From Sphingopyxis sp. BE259 (GTDB lineage: Bacteria; Pseudomonadota; Alphaproteobacteria; Sphingomonadales; Sphingomonadaceae), in NCBI RefSeq assembly GCF_031457495.1, contig NZ_JAVDWM010000001.1:1600001-1664000 (forward strand): a DNA stretch of 64,000 bases, in the 5' to 3' direction. The notes beneath the pieces were generated by a model that saw only the letters and a program-made list of their open reading frames with translations, did not search any database and was not told the origin of the DNA. Of the stretch, positions 20,276-29,439 are shown piece after piece. Position 1 is the first letter of the stretch; every line of letters begins with the position of its first letter. Both the position numbers and the translations under genes were made by a program.

Positions 20276-20291
20276 TTGACATGACTGTCAA
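20276..20291. promoter_or_regulatory. Candidate operator upstream of the GPH transporter
   Basis: TTGACATGACTGTCAA is a perfect 6-base inverted repeat with a 4-base spacer, in the 86-base gap between the TetR gene and the transporter. Its left arm is also a perfect -35 consensus. The arms differ from the efflux dyad at 19570, so another regulator may bind here. Confidence 0.6.
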
Positions 20292-20333
20292 CAACTGAAA
20301 GCCTGCTGCTTTCGGTTTCGGGAGCAACGCGTC

Positions 20334-21701
20334 TTGGCGAGTACTGCCCTGCCATCGGCTGGCCAACCCGGCGGGGACGCAGCGTTGCGCCCGCGCACGG
20401 TTGCCGCCTATGCTGCGACCGCCGGGCCGACGGTCATCCTTGGTCTGCCGTTCAGCGTCTATCTGCCGCCTTACATTGCCGAGGGTGGGGTGATTTCGGT
20501 GGCCCTCGTCGGCCTGCTGTTTTCACTCACCACCATCTGGGACGGGGTCGTCGACCCGCTGATCGGGACGATGGTCGACCGGGTCCGCACCGGGCCGGGG
20601 GCGCATCGGCGCTGGATGCTGCTGGCGCTGGTGCCATTGTCACTGTTGTTGCTCGCGCTCGTCACCGTGGGCGATAGGCTGCCGTTTGCTGCGCTGTTCG
20701 TGATGATGGTGCTCTTTTATTCCAGCTTCAGCCTGTATGAGGTCGCGCAACTGTCGTGGGGTTCGGCCTTGGTGCGTTCGCCGCGTGACAGCGCGCTGCT
20801 GTACGGAGTGCGCGACTGGTTCGCGAAAATCGCGCTGATCCTGGCCTTTGCGGCGCCCGCGGCGGCGCAGCTGCTGATCCCCGGGGTCAGTCTGCAGGGG
20901 CGGATCATGGCCTATGCCAGCCTGTTTCTGCTGATGGTGCCGATCGCGCTGGTCGCGATCCGCATCGTCCCGCCGCGGCCGGTGATCGCCGAGGCTGGGA
21001 TCGGCTGGCGCCAGGAAATTCGCGCATCGCTGTCCTTTCCGCCGCTGATCCTGCTGCTGGGCGTGCAATTCCTCAACAGCTTTGCCTTTGGGTCGCTGAC
21101 CTCGTTGTTCGTGTTCTTCGCCGCCGCGGTGCTCGATCTCGACGGGCAGAGCGCCATCTTGCTGTTCGCCAGCTTCATCGGCGGGGCGATCGCGTCGCCG
21201 ATCTGGACGCTGCTGGCGCGGCGCTACGGCAAGCCGCCGATGATGATCGCGATGGGGCTGCTGATCTCCGGCCTGCTCATCGTGACTCTGTTCCAGCAGC
21301 CGAGGGGTATCGTCCAGGCGGCGGGGTTTTCAATCATGCTGGGCACCGGATTCGTCGGCCTGCTGTTCACCCATTCGATGCTTGCCGACCTGATCCCGCG
21401 CGACGCGGCACGGTGCGGGCGTAGCCGGGCGGCCTTTCTGTTCGCGCTGCTTAACCTGATGCAGAAATTCGGCGTCGCGGCCGCGATCGCGGTCAGCTAT
21501 CTGCTGCTGGACGTCGTCGGTTTCGATCCGCGCGACGGCGTTGCGGCGTCGCACGAGCTGCATTTGTTGTTCGCGCTCCAGCCCACCGCCAGCTGGATGG
21601 TCATGGTCGGGCTGCTGATCGCGATGCAGCGGGCGCTGCGGCGCGACGCCGATCCCGCTCTTGCCGACCCTGCACTTGCAATCGCTTCGCCGCGCCAGTA
21701 A
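20334..21701 (+). CDS. MFS transporter, glycoside-pentoside-hexuronide (GPH) type
   Basis: 455 residues from a TTG at 20334, with GGAG 9 bases upstream; no ATG fits the family's N-terminus. About twelve hydrophobic segments are present, with the MFS_2/GPH hallmark DPLIGTMVDRVRTGPGAHRRWM after helix 2 and LADLIPRDAARCGRSRAAFLFALLN in the second half. GPH members are cation:sugar symporters, but many sphingomonad members lack known substrates. A perfect dyad lies in its promoter region. Confidence 0.85.
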   Translation: MASTALPSAGQPGGDAALRPRTVAAYAATAGPTVILGLPFSVYLPPYIAEGGVISVALVGLLFSLTTIWDGVVDPLIGTMVDRVRTGPGAHRRWMLLALVPLSLLLLALVTVGDRLPFAALFVMMVLFYSSFSLYEVAQLSWGSALVRSPRDSALLYGVRDWFAKIALILAFAAPAAAQLLIPGVSLQGRIMAYASLFLLMVPIALVAIRIVPPRPVIAEAGIGWRQEIRASLSFPPLILLLGVQFLNSFAFGSLTSLFVFFAAAVLDLDGQSAILLFASFIGGAIASPIWTLLARRYGKPPMMIAMGLLISGLLIVTLFQQPRGIVQAAGFSIMLGTGFVGLLFTHSMLADLIPRDAARCGRSRAAFLFALLNLMQKFGVAAAIAVSYLLLDVVGFDPRDGVAASHELHLLFALQPTASWMVMVGLLIAMQRALRRDADPALADPALAIASPRQ

Positions 21702-21860
21702 AGGCCGCTGTCATTCGGACAGATGCGCCGTTTTCCTTCCGCCTTTCGCCGACATGCTCGGCAAGGGTGGGCGGAGTATTGCCCAAAAGCGCGCTTGACG
21801 CCGGGGGCAAGGCAACCCATCTGGCCCGGATCGGAATATTATTAGGACAGGACGATCGAC
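21702..21860. other. Gap before secE
   Basis: 159 bases without a gene. A TTGACG (21795-21800) could be the -35 element for the secE-nusG transcript, but no convincing -10 sits 16-18 bases later. No tRNA-Trp is present here, although one precedes secE in many bacteria. Confidence 0.4.
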
Positions 21861-22058
21861 ATGGCGAAAACCAGCCCGGCTGAGTTCATCAATCAGGTGC
21901 GCGCCGAAGCCAAGAAGATCGTCTGGCCCACGGGGCGCGAGACGGTGCAGACGACGATCATGGTGCTGATCATGACGACGATCCTCGCGCTGTTCTTTTT
22001 CGGCGTCGACACGGTTTTCAACGCGATCGTCAGCTGGCTGACGTCGCTCGCGCGCTAA
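21861..22058 (+). CDS. secE: Preprotein translocase subunit SecE
   Basis: 65 residues, the short single-helix form of SecE. AEFINQVRAEAKKIVWPTGRETVQTT is the conserved amphipathic segment before the one membrane helix (MVLIMTTILALFFFGVDTVF). It stabilises SecY in the SecYEG channel. An AGGACAG ribosome site lies upstream. As in most bacteria, nusG follows directly. Confidence 0.96.
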   Translation: MAKTSPAEFINQVRAEAKKIVWPTGRETVQTTIMVLIMTTILALFFFGVDTVFNAIVSWLTSLAR

Positions 22059-22093
22059 TCGCCCGCGGCTACAGGGACAGGATATAGATACAC

Positions 22094-22630
22094 ATGGCGC
22101 GCTGGTACATCATTCACGCCTATTCGGGTTTCGAAAACAAGGTTCGCGATTCGGTGTTGTCGGAGGCCGAACGCATGGGCTTGACCGATTTCGTCGAAGC
22201 CGTCGAAGTGCCGGTCGAAACCGTGACCGAGGTGAAGCGCGGCAAAAAGGTCCAGGCCGAACGCAAATTCTTCCCCGGCTATGTCCTCGCCAAGTTGACG
22301 ATGACCGACGATGTCTATCACTTGGTGAAGAACACGCCGAAGGTAACGGGCTTCCTGGGTTCGATGGGCAAGCCGCAGGCGATCAGCGAAGCCGAAGCCG
22401 CGCGCATCCTGAACAGCAAGGAAGAGGCGGCTGCCCGTCCGAAGCAGGAAATCCGCGTCGATTACGAAATCGGCGACCAGGTCAAGGTGCTCGACGGTCC
22501 CTTCGCCAGCTTCAACGGGCTGGTCGAGGAACTCGATTTCGAAAAGGCGCGCGTCAAGGTGTCGGTGTCGATCTTCGGTCGCGCCACCCCGGTCGAGCTC
22601 GACTTCGAACAGGTCGAACGCTTCAAATAA
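22094..22630 (+). CDS. nusG: Transcription termination/antitermination factor NusG
   Basis: 178 residues. The N-terminal NGN domain (RWYIIHAYSGFENKV, then FFPGYVLAKL) is joined to a C-terminal KOW domain (YEIGDQVKVLDGPFASFNGLVEE). It binds RNA polymerase, increases processivity, couples to ribosomes or Rho, and sits in the conserved secE-nusG pair. The next gene is a thioesterase rather than the usual rplK. Confidence 0.98.
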   Translation: MARWYIIHAYSGFENKVRDSVLSEAERMGLTDFVEAVEVPVETVTEVKRGKKVQAERKFFPGYVLAKLTMTDDVYHLVKNTPKVTGFLGSMGKPQAISEAEAARILNSKEEAAARPKQEIRVDYEIGDQVKVLDGPFASFNGLVEELDFEKARVKVSVSIFGRATPVELDFEQVERFK

Positions 22631-22654
22631 CGACCAGAGGGACGGGCGGACATC

Positions 22655-23584
22655 GTGGTGGCGCTTTCCCCCGAACAGATTCAGGCGCGCATCGAACGCG
22701 CGCGCGAGATCAACGCCAGCGTCGATGCGGCCAAGGTCGTCGGCGCGGTCGCGCGGCTGTTCGACCTCGAACCCGCTGAAGAACCCGATGAATTTACCTT
22801 CCCCGCCCTCGCAACCACCGCGCGCGAACGGATTTTCGGCGGCCAGGTGATCGCGCAGGCGATGGTCGCCGCGGCGCGCACCGTCGATACGGGCAAAGAG
22901 GTCCATTCGCTCCACGCCTATTTCCTGCGCGGCGGCGACGAGACGAAACCGCTGCATTTTCGCGTCCACCGCGATTTCGACGGGCGCAGCTTTGCCAACC
23001 GACGCGTCGTCGTGCGCCAGGACGGCAAGGTCATCTTTAACCTGACCGCCTCGTTCCAGCTGCGCGCCCCCGGCCTGTCGCATCAGGTGCCGATGCCCGA
23101 CCTGCTGCCGCCCGAGCAATGCCGCGACTTCCTGGAGACGATCGCCGCCGATCCGAATATCTCGGACCAGGCCTTTGCCCATATGGCGCGGCGGCGGCCG
23201 TTCGAATTGCGCAACCATCGCCCGCCTGCATCGGCCAAGGCGACCCAGCATTATCAGTGGTTCCGTGTTGCGGCGCCGATCGGCGACGATCCGCTGGTGC
23301 ACCGCGCCTTCCTGGCCTTTGCGTCCGACATGGGGCTGTTGTCGTCGGCGATGCTGCCGCACGGTCTCAACTGGTCGACCCCCGGGCTGTTTTCAACCAG
23401 CCTCGACCATGCGATGTGGTTCCATAATGACATCCGCGTCGACGAATGGTTTGTCTTCGTCATGGACAGCGACTGGACCGGCGGCAGCCGCGGGATCAAT
23501 CGCGGTTCGATCTATCGCCGCGACGGCACCCTGATTGCCTCGGCGGTGCAGGAAGGGCTGCTGCGCTACGACCCGCCCGCATAA
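22655..23584 (+). CDS. tesB: Acyl-CoA thioesterase II (TesB)
   Basis: 309 residues, a double hot-dog thioesterase. Motifs are FGGQVIAQAMVAAARTV, HSLHAYFLRGGD with the conserved aspartate, and a C-terminal SLDHAMWFHNDIRVDEWF plus RDGTLIASAVQEGLLR. It hydrolyses medium and long acyl-CoAs to free acid. The start is one of two adjacent GTG codons (22655 or 22658). It is inserted between nusG and rplK with only a 24-base gap after nusG, so it is probably co-transcribed with secE-nusG. Confidence 0.94.
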   Translation: MVALSPEQIQARIERAREINASVDAAKVVGAVARLFDLEPAEEPDEFTFPALATTARERIFGGQVIAQAMVAAARTVDTGKEVHSLHAYFLRGGDETKPLHFRVHRDFDGRSFANRRVVVRQDGKVIFNLTASFQLRAPGLSHQVPMPDLLPPEQCRDFLETIAADPNISDQAFAHMARRRPFELRNHRPPASAKATQHYQWFRVAAPIGDDPLVHRAFLAFASDMGLLSSAMLPHGLNWSTPGLFSTSLDHAMWFHNDIRVDEWFVFVMDSDWTGGSRGINRGSIYRRDGTLIASAVQEGLLRYDPPA

Positions 23585-23739
23585 GGCTTGTTTTCTTACG
23601 TCTTTACGCTTATGCGCGCCGCTTCGCGTCAGATACGGGCGTGATTCCGCGCGGGAGGAAGGGGTGATGCCCTTCTGTTCGACCGCTAATTTTGAGCCTT
23701 GGACCCAAGTCCGGGGCAACAGAAAGACAGGAGGCCATC

Positions 23740-24171
23740 ATGGCTAAGAAGATCAGCGGCTATATCAAGCTGCAAGTTCCGGCGGGGACCGCAAACCCCT
23801 CGCCGCCGCTCGGGCCGGCCCTCGGCCAGCGCGGTGTCAATATCATGGAATTCTGCAAGGCGTTCAACGCAGCGACAGATGGCATGGAAAAAGGCACCCC
23901 GACCCCGACCATCATCACCGTGTTCGCCGACAAGAGCTTTTCGTTCGTTACGAAGACCCCGCCGGCAACCTATCTGATCAAGAAGGCCGCGAACCTGAAG
24001 TCGGGCTCGAAGGAGCCCGGAAAGATCAGCGGCGGAAAGATCGCCCGCTCGAAGCTGACCGAAATCGCCGAGATCAAGATGAAGGATCTTAACGCGAACG
24101 ATCTGGAACAGGCAACGAAGATCATCGAGGGCAGCGCGCGCTCGATGGGCCTCGAAGTGACGGAGGGCTGA
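23740..24171 (+). CDS. rplK: 50S ribosomal protein L11
   Basis: 143 residues, standard length. [35 protein letters not shown] and the C-terminal RNA-binding domain ending in [14 protein letters not shown] are typical. L11 binds the GTPase-associated region of 23S rRNA. The ATG at 23740 has an AGGAGG ribosome site; the longer frame upstream lacks one. A 155-base leader precedes it and could be its own transcription start region. rplA follows after four bases. Confidence 0.98.
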   Translation: MAKKISGYIKLQVPAGTANPSPPLGPALGQRGVNIMEFCKAFNAATDGMEKGTPTPTIITVFADKSFSFVTKTPPATYLIKKAANLKSGSKEPGKISGGKIARSKLTEIAEIKMKDLNANDLEQATKIIEGSARSMGLEVTEG

Positions 24172-24175
24172 TCCG

Positions 24176-24874
24176 ATGGCAAAGCTGACCAAGAAGCAGA
24201 AAGCGCTTGAAGGCAAGGTTGATGCGCTGAAGCTGCACACCGTCGACGACGCGCTGAAGACCGTTCGCGAACTGGCCTCGGCCAAGTTTGACGAAACGCT
24301 CGAAATCGCGATGAACCTGGGTGTCGATCCGCGCCACGCCGACCAGATGGTCCGCGGCGTCGTGACGCTCCCCGCCGGTACCGGCAAGGACGTCAAGGTC
24401 GCCGTGTTCGCGCGCGGCGATAATGCCGACAAGGCGCTGGCCGCCGGTGCCGACAAGGTCGGCGCCGAAGACCTGATGGAAGACATGCTCGCGGGCAACC
24501 TCGACTATGGCCGCGTCATCGCGACGCCGGACATGATGGGTATCGTCGGCCGCCTGGGTAAGACGCTGGGTCCGAAGGGCCTGATGCCGAACCCGAAGCT
24601 GGGCACCGTGACCCCGAACGTCGCCGAAGCCGTGAAGGCCGCCAAGGGCGGTCAGATCGAATTCCGCGTCGAAAAGGTCGGTATCATCCATGCCGGTTTG
24701 GGCAAGCTGTCGTTCGGCGAGGAAAAGCTCCGCCAGAACTTCGACGCCTTCGTCGACGCGATCGTCAAGGCCAAGCCGGCAGGTGCAAAGGGCAAATATG
24801 TCCGCAAGATCGCGCTGTCGTCGTCGATGGGTCCGGGCGTGAAGGTCGATACGGCCGACGTGACTGGCGCCTGA
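24176..24874 (+). CDS. rplA: 50S ribosomal protein L1
   Basis: 232 residues. The L1 signature region ([21 protein letters not shown]) and the split two-domain layout are clear. L1 forms the mobile stalk at the E site and in many bacteria represses its own rplK-rplA mRNA. The start lies four bases after the rplK stop. It is followed by an intrinsic terminator, so rplKA forms its own transcript here and does not run into rplJ. Confidence 0.98.
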   Translation: MAKLTKKQKALEGKVDALKLHTVDDALKTVRELASAKFDETLEIAMNLGVDPRHADQMVRGVVTLPAGTGKDVKVAVFARGDNADKALAAGADKVGAEDLMEDMLAGNLDYGRVIATPDMMGIVGRLGKTLGPKGLMPNPKLGTVTPNVAEAVKAAKGGQIEFRVEKVGIIHAGLGKLSFGEEKLRQNFDAFVDAIVKAKPAGAKGKYVRKIALSSSMGPGVKVDTADVTGA

Positions 24875-24901
24875 TTTCAGGCAGGCACATGATTTAGGGG
24901 A

Positions 24902-24930
24902 GGGCCGGGGGAAACTCCGGCCCTTTTCTT
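24902..24930 (+). terminator. Intrinsic terminator after rplA
   Basis: Stem GGGCCGG / CCGGCCC with an 8-base loop is followed by TTTTCTT. It lies 27 bases after the rplA stop. Confidence 0.85.
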
Positions 24931-24950
24931 GTGTCTGTTTCGAGGTGGTG

Positions 24951-25098
24951 AGCTGCTATTCCCCAAATTCGTCATCCCCGCGAAAGCGGGGACCCAGAGC
25001 GTGCGTAGGCTAACCCCACCCTAGGTTCCCGCTTTCGCGGGAATGACGAAGTTGTAGGATCCTGAACGTCTACTTCCGGTCGCTAGCGGTCATTCCCT
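24951..25098. repeat. 147-bp dispersed repeat, family B, copy 1
   Basis: The core is a long hairpin: GTCATCCCCGCGAAAGCGGG pairs with CCCGCTTTCGCGGGAATGAC around the spacer ACCCAGAGCGTGCGTAGGCT. Similarity to 55581-55727 extends on both sides of the hairpin, through ACTTCCGGTCGCTAGCGGTC. It occupies the gap between rplA and ccmB and just reaches the last codons of ccmB. Confidence 0.9.
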
Positions 25099-25737
25099 CA
25101 ACCCCCGCATCGCCGCGCCCGCCGCAAACGGCCCGATCATCGTCAGCAGCAAACTCGTCGCGCCCAGCAATTTCATCGCCCCGCGTGCCGACGGGTCGAG
25201 CATCCCCGCGCCAAAGATCAGCAGTGGAATCGCCAGCGGCAGTATCAGCAGTCCGCCGATCGCGCTGCCGCCTTTCAGCCCCGCGGTCAGCGCCGCACTC
25301 AGCACCGCGAGCGATGCCAGCGCCGGGATCGCGATCGCAATCCCTACCGCCAGCACCTCCACCCGCCCGGCGTCCTGTGCCAGCAACGCCGCCGCCGGAA
25401 ACAGCGCGATCATCAACGGCAATCCGAACGCGATCGCGTGCGCCAATATCTTGACCGCTGCGATCACCTCATCGGCGATACCGCGCACCGCGAGCTGATC
25501 GAGCACCCCGGCATCGCGGTCGGGGCGCACCAGCCGATCGATCGGCAGCAACGCCGCGAGCAGCGCCGCGACCCAGACCATCCCGCCACCCGCGCGGCGC
25601 AGCAGCGGCGCATCGGGGCCCACCGCAAAGGGGAAAGCGGTCGCGACGAGCAGGAAGAATAGCACCGGCAACCACAGCGCCCCGCTGCCCCACGCGCGGC
25701 GCAGGTCGCGCCAGAACAGGGCGAGGAGGGTGGTCAT
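25090..25737 (-). CDS. ccmB: Heme exporter protein CcmB
   Basis: 215 residues with six hydrophobic segments and the CcmB N-terminus FWRDLRRAWGSGALWLPVLFFLLVA; LDQLAVRGIADEVIAAVKI is also typical. It is the membrane subunit of the CcmAB ATPase that drives release of holo-CcmE during cytochrome c maturation. ccmA lies upstream on the same strand, separated by a dispersed repeat. No ccmC, ccmD or ccmE is in the window. Confidence 0.93.
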   Translation of the reverse strand: MTTLLALFWRDLRRAWGSGALWLPVLFFLLVATAFPFAVGPDAPLLRRAGGGMVWVAALLAALLPIDRLVRPDRDAGVLDQLAVRGIADEVIAAVKILAHAIAFGLPLMIALFPAAALLAQDAGRVEVLAVGIAIAIPALASLAVLSAALTAGLKGGSAIGGLLILPLAIPLLIFGAGMLDPSARGAMKLLGATSLLLTMIGPFAAGAAMRGLRE

Positions 25738-25769
25738 GACTGTCCTATCCCACGCCGATTACCCCAAAT

Positions 25770-25855
25770 CCGTTTGTGCTGAGCTTGTCGAAGCACCGTT
25801 CTTCCTTGCCGCGCCGAAAGAAAGAACGGCCCTTCGACAAGCTCTGGGCAAACGG
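25770..25855. repeat. Dispersed palindromic repeat, family A, copy 2
   Basis: CCGTTTGTGCTGAGCTTGTC and its near-inverse ending in CTGGGCAAACGG form a long hairpin. The left arm is the same sequence as in 12557-12640; the right arm has one difference (GCTCTGGG for GCTCAGGG). It separates ccmB from ccmA. Confidence 0.85.
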
Positions 25856-25873
25856 GTTGAGGCGGAGGCATTT

Positions 25874-26458
25874 TCATGCCAGCGCCCCCATGTCGAGTTC
25901 GGCGAGGTCTGGCACCCCCAGCGCGAAATGCGACGCCAGCAACACCGCCCCGCCATTTGCCCGGTGCGCCGCAATCGCCGCGACCAGCCGCGCCTGCGCC
26001 GCATCGTCCATGCCGTTGGCGGGCTCGTCGAGCAGCCAGATCGGCGCGCCGCTCGCGATTACGCGGACCATCGCGGCGCGCTTGCGTTGGCCGGTCGACA
26101 GCATCGAAACCGGCACTTCGGCAAGCGGATGGAGCGCCATCGCGTCCATCGCGCGGTCAACCGCATGGCCGTCGACGGTATCGACCCGCGCCCAGAAATC
26201 GAGCGCGCGGCGCAGCGGCAGTTCGGGATCGAGCGCCGATGCTTCGTCGATCAGCGCGATGCGCCCGTGGCGCTCGACCGTCCCCGCCGCGGCGCTGAGC
26301 AATCCGGCCGCGAGGCGGATCAGGCTCGACTTGCCCGCGCCATTCGCGCCGCGCAGCCACAGCGCCTCGCCGGGTTGCAGCGCCAGCGATAGATTTTCGA
26401 ACAGCAGCCGGTCGCCGCGGATGCACGCCACCCGATCAAGCTGCAAAAGTGCGCTCAC
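25874..26458 (-). CDS. ccmA: Heme exporter ATP-binding protein CcmA
   Basis: 194 residues from a GTG at 26458 that overlaps the stop of the upstream metalloprotease gene. Walker A is GANGAGKSS (about 37), the signature is LSTGQRKR, Walker B is [12 protein letters not shown], and the switch histidine is in ASHFALG. It powers CcmAB in heme delivery for c-type cytochromes. The longer in-frame reading upstream crosses the metalloprotease gene and is rejected because its sequence does not resemble an ABC N-terminus. Confidence 0.92.
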   Translation of the reverse strand: MSALLQLDRVACIRGDRLLFENLSLALQPGEALWLRGANGAGKSSLIRLAAGLLSAAAGTVERHGRIALIDEASALDPELPLRRALDFWARVDTVDGHAVDRAMDAMALHPLAEVPVSMLSTGQRKRAAMVRVIASGAPIWLLDEPANGMDDAAQARLVAAIAAHRANGGAVLLASHFALGVPDLAELDMGALA

Positions 26459-26874
26459 CCCATATCTTCCAGCGCGTGCATATCGTCGTCCGAAAAACCG
26501 AAATGATGCCCGATCTCGTGGATCAGTACATGCCGCACCAGCCATTCCAGCTGCTCGCCGGTCTCGATCCATTCGACCAGGATCGGGACGCGGTACAGCG
26601 TCACCCGGTCGGGCATGCCGCCGCTCTCGCCGATGCTGCGCTCGGTCAGCGGGCGACCTTCGTACAGGCCGGTCAGGTCATAGGGATGCTCGATGTCGAG
26701 CGATTTGAGGATCTCGTCGTCGGCAAATTCCTCGATCGCTATGACGACGCCCTGGATATGCGGCAGGAACACCGCGGGCATCGTCGCCAGCGCCGCTTCC
26801 GCCATCGTGAACAGCGCGTCGGCATCGGGGGCGGTTCCGGTCCAGCCGGGGGGCAGGGCAGGCTTGTCGGTCAT
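26455..26874 (-). CDS. Metallopeptidase family protein (zincin-like, HExxH)
   Basis: 139 residues from the ATG at 26874. The zinc-binding motif HEIGHHFGF is at about 119-127, followed by an acidic SDDDMHALE tail. This is the minimal zincin family widespread in alphaproteobacteria and actinobacteria, whose substrate is unknown. The stop overlaps the ccmA GTG start, so the two are probably translationally coupled. A longer reading frame upstream is antisense to the phhB gene and lacks family similarity. Confidence 0.87.
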   Translation of the reverse strand: MTDKPALPPGWTGTAPDADALFTMAEAALATMPAVFLPHIQGVVIAIEEFADDEILKSLDIEHPYDLTGLYEGRPLTERSIGESGGMPDRVTLYRVPILVEWIETGEQLEWLVRHVLIHEIGHHFGFSDDDMHALEDMG

Positions 26875-26925
26875 CGCGCCCTTCCTTATGGCGAGCGCAC
26901 GGCCTTTACCAGCGGGAGAAAATTC

Positions 26926-27213
26926 ATGGTCCAGAAACTCGACGAAAACGCCCGCACCGCCTTGCTCGCCCGCTTCCCCGACTGGACGCACGAACCGAAC
27001 CGCGACGCGATCACCCGCCGTTTCAAATTCGACGATTTCGCACAGGCGTTCGGGTTCATGGCCAGCGTCGCGATTATCGCCGAAAAGATGGATCACCATC
27101 CCGAATGGTCGAACGTCTATAACCGCGTCGATATCCTGTTGACGACGCATGACGCCGATGGTCTGTCGGAGCGTGACGCAAAGCTGGCCGAGGCGATCGA
27201 GCGGCTGCTTTAG
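26926..27213 (+). CDS. phhB: 4a-hydroxytetrahydrobiopterin dehydratase (pterin carbinolamine dehydratase)
   Basis: 95 residues, standard length, with the catalytic signature [16 protein letters not shown] containing the His-His-Pro core. It dehydrates 4a-hydroxytetrahydrobiopterin to recycle the cofactor of aromatic amino acid hydroxylases. The ATG at 26926 has a GGGAG ribosome site. No phenylalanine hydroxylase gene is nearby, and the next gene starts five bases later on the same strand. Confidence 0.94.
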   Translation: MVQKLDENARTALLARFPDWTHEPNRDAITRRFKFDDFAQAFGFMASVAIIAEKMDHHPEWSNVYNRVDILLTTHDADGLSERDAKLAEAIERLL

Positions 27214-27217
27214 GGGC

Positions 27218-27859
27218 ATGCTCCGTTTTGACCGATCGCATCAGGCGCTGGCCATCGGGGTGGCCGGTCTGGCGGGGTATGTCGATGCGATCGGCTTTGT
27301 CGAATCGGCCGGCTTTTTCGTGTCGTTCATGACGGGTAACTCGACCCGGCTTGCCGTCGGCCTGGCAGGGGAGCAGCCCGCGGCACTGATCGCAGGCACC
27401 ATCATCACGGTCTTTGTGATCGGCGTGGTCGCGGGGTCGCTGATCGGCGCGCGCGCCGGATCGCTGCGGACACCGGCGGTTCTGCTGAGTGTCACCATTT
27501 TGCTGGGCACCGCGGCGGTGTTGCGATTGGAGGGCACCGGCTGGGGCGCGCTGCTATTCCTCGCGCTCGCAATGGGTGCCGCCAACGCGGCGATGGCAGG
27601 CCGCGATGGGTCGGTCGTCGGCGTGACCTATATGACGGGCACGCTGGTGCAAATGGGGCAGAAGATCGCTAATGCGCTGCGCGGAGAGGGCGATCGCAGA
27701 TGGCTGCACCACTTCGGCCTATGGGCGGGACTGGTCGTCGGCGCGCTAATAGGTGCGCGAACGGTGATCTGGTCGCCGGTATTGGCCTATGTTTTCGCCG
27801 TCGCACTGGCCGTTACGCTTGCTTTTCGCGCGGGCTGGCTTGCGCGGCAAGCGGCATAA
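27218..27859 (+). CDS. DUF1275 (YoaK-like) family membrane protein
   Basis: 213 residues, six hydrophobic segments. GLAGYVDAIGFVESAGFFVSFMTGNSTRLAV is the family's signature N-terminus, and MTGTLVQMGQKIANALRGEG follows in the second half. The function is unproven; a transporter role is usually suggested. The ATG at 27218 is five bases after phhB, suggesting one transcript. No substrate clue is visible. Confidence 0.88.
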   Translation: MLRFDRSHQALAIGVAGLAGYVDAIGFVESAGFFVSFMTGNSTRLAVGLAGEQPAALIAGTIITVFVIGVVAGSLIGARAGSLRTPAVLLSVTILLGTAAVLRLEGTGWGALLFLALAMGAANAAMAGRDGSVVGVTYMTGTLVQMGQKIANALRGEGDRRWLHHFGLWAGLVVGALIGARTVIWSPVLAYVFAVALAVTLAFRAGWLARQAA

Positions 27860-27939
27860 AACGACCATGCTCCGGTCTTGCCTTCGCGCTTGATCCGTTC
27901 CAAACGACCGCAATAAAGTAATAATGGGGAGCCCACGAC

Positions 27940-29337
27940 ATGACCGACAGCCTGTTCCGCCGCAAACCGATCGTGCCGGAACGGCAGGAGGGGCAGGGGC
28001 TGGCGCGGACACTCGGTTGGCCGCATCTGATCGCGCTCGGGGTCGGGGCGATCGTCGGCACCGGTATTTTGACGCTGATCGGGGTTGGTGCCGACAAGGC
28101 CGGTCCTGCGGTGATCCTCTCGTTCGGCATCGCGGGCCTGATCTGCGCCTGCGCGGCGCTCGCTTATGCCGAAATGGCGACGATGATCCCCGCGTCGGGC
28201 AGCGCCTATACCTATAGCTATGTCGTCATCGGCGAACTCATCGCATGGGTCGTCGGGTGGAGCCTGATCCTGGAATATTCGCTGGTGGTCAGCGCGGTCG
28301 CGGTCGGCTGGTCGGGCTATGCCGCACCTTTGCTGGAGGCATGGGCGGGCGTGCCGATGGCGCTGATGCAGGGGCCCGAACTTGGCGGCATCGTCAACCT
28401 GCCGGCGATCGCGATCATTGCGGTCGTAGCGGGGTTGCTGCTCGTCGGGACGCGCGAGAGTGCGACGCTCAACGCGATCCTGGTGGTGGTCAAAGTGATT
28501 GCGCTGGTGATTTTTGTCGCAGTGGCTTTGCCTGCGTTCAACGCGGCCAATCTCGAACCGTTCAGCCCCTATGGCTTTCCCAAGCATATGGGACCGGACG
28601 GCGTCGAGCGCGGCGTGATGGCCGCCGCCGCGATCATCTTTTTCGCCTTCTACGGCTTCGACGCCATTGCAACGGCGGCGGAAGAAACGAAGAACCCCGA
28701 CCGCGATCTCAAGATTGGCATCGTCGGGTCGATGTTCGTTTGCGTCGTCATCTACATCGCGGTCGCGGTCGCCGCGGTCGGCGCAATTGCCTACGCGCGC
28801 TTTGCCAACAGCCCCGAACCGCTGGCGCTGATCCTGCGCGAACTGGGCAGCCCGCTCGCGGCGCAATATCTGGCGGTGTCGGCAATCATCGCGCTGCCGA
28901 CGGTAATCCTCGCCTTTTTCTATGGCCAGAGCCGCATATTCTTCACCATGGCGCGCGATGGTCTGCTGCCCGCCAGCCTGGCCAAATTGTCGTCGCGCGG
29001 GACGCCGGTGCGGATCACCATCTTCACCGCGCTTGTCGTTGCCGTCCTCGCGGGCTTCATCCCGCTCGGCGAGCTAGCGGCGCTCGCCAATGCCGGGACG
29101 CTCGCGGCGTTCACCGCGGTGTCGATCTGCATGTTGATCATGCGCGTCCGCGCGCCCAACGCCCAGCGCACCTTCCGTGCCCCGCTGCCGTGGGTCATTG
29201 GCGGCATTGCAGTCTTTGGCTGCATCTATCTGTTTTTCAGCCTGCCGATGCAGACGCAGCTATGGTTCCTGGTGTGGAATGTCGGCGGGCTGGGGGTCTA
29301 TTTCCTCTACGCCCGGCGGAATGCGGTGGTGCGGTAA
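27940..29337 (+). CDS. APC family amino acid permease
   Basis: 465 residues with about twelve hydrophobic segments. The N-terminal pattern LGWPHLIALGVGAIVGTGIL holds the family's substrate-binding GxG in helix 1, and FFAFYGFDAIATAAEETKNPDRDL is the helix 6/7 signature of the cationic-amino-acid/YfnA branch. It takes up amino acids at the inner membrane. A GGGGAG ribosome site precedes the ATG. Substrate not determinable from sequence alone. Confidence 0.9.
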   Translation: MTDSLFRRKPIVPERQEGQGLARTLGWPHLIALGVGAIVGTGILTLIGVGADKAGPAVILSFGIAGLICACAALAYAEMATMIPASGSAYTYSYVVIGELIAWVVGWSLILEYSLVVSAVAVGWSGYAAPLLEAWAGVPMALMQGPELGGIVNLPAIAIIAVVAGLLLVGTRESATLNAILVVVKVIALVIFVAVALPAFNAANLEPFSPYGFPKHMGPDGVERGVMAAAAIIFFAFYGFDAIATAAEETKNPDRDLKIGIVGSMFVCVVIYIAVAVAAVGAIAYARFANSPEPLALILRELGSPLAAQYLAVSAIIALPTVILAFFYGQSRIFFTMARDGLLPASLAKLSSRGTPVRITIFTALVVAVLAGFIPLGELAALANAGTLAAFTAVSICMLIMRVRAPNAQRTFRAPLPWVIGGIAVFGCIYLFFSLPMQTQLWFLVWNVGGLGVYFLYARRNAVVR

Positions 29338-29346
29338 GTAACGATC

Positions 29347-29433
29347 GTGGCCCCCGCGAAGGCGGGGGCCACTGCCGTTTTACGCAGCGACGATGCGAAA
29401 GGCCGCTCGCGGCCCCCGCCTTCGCGGGGGCGA
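29347..29433. repeat. Dispersed palindromic repeat, family C, copy 1
   Basis: GCCCCCGCGAAGGCGGGGGC hairpin, then the conserved linker CCGTTTTACGCAGCG, then GGCCCCCGCCTTCGCGGGGG. The same arrangement, with the linker nearly unchanged, is at 41822-41908. It lies between the convergent permease and zinc-ribbon genes. Confidence 0.85.
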
Positions 29434-29439
29434 CGGCTT

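Noticed and set aside
24951-25098. Possible CRISPR unit or phage attachment site at the dispersed repeats
   Set aside because: The repeats are singly spread, palindromic and not regularly spaced; no cas genes or integrase exist in the window.
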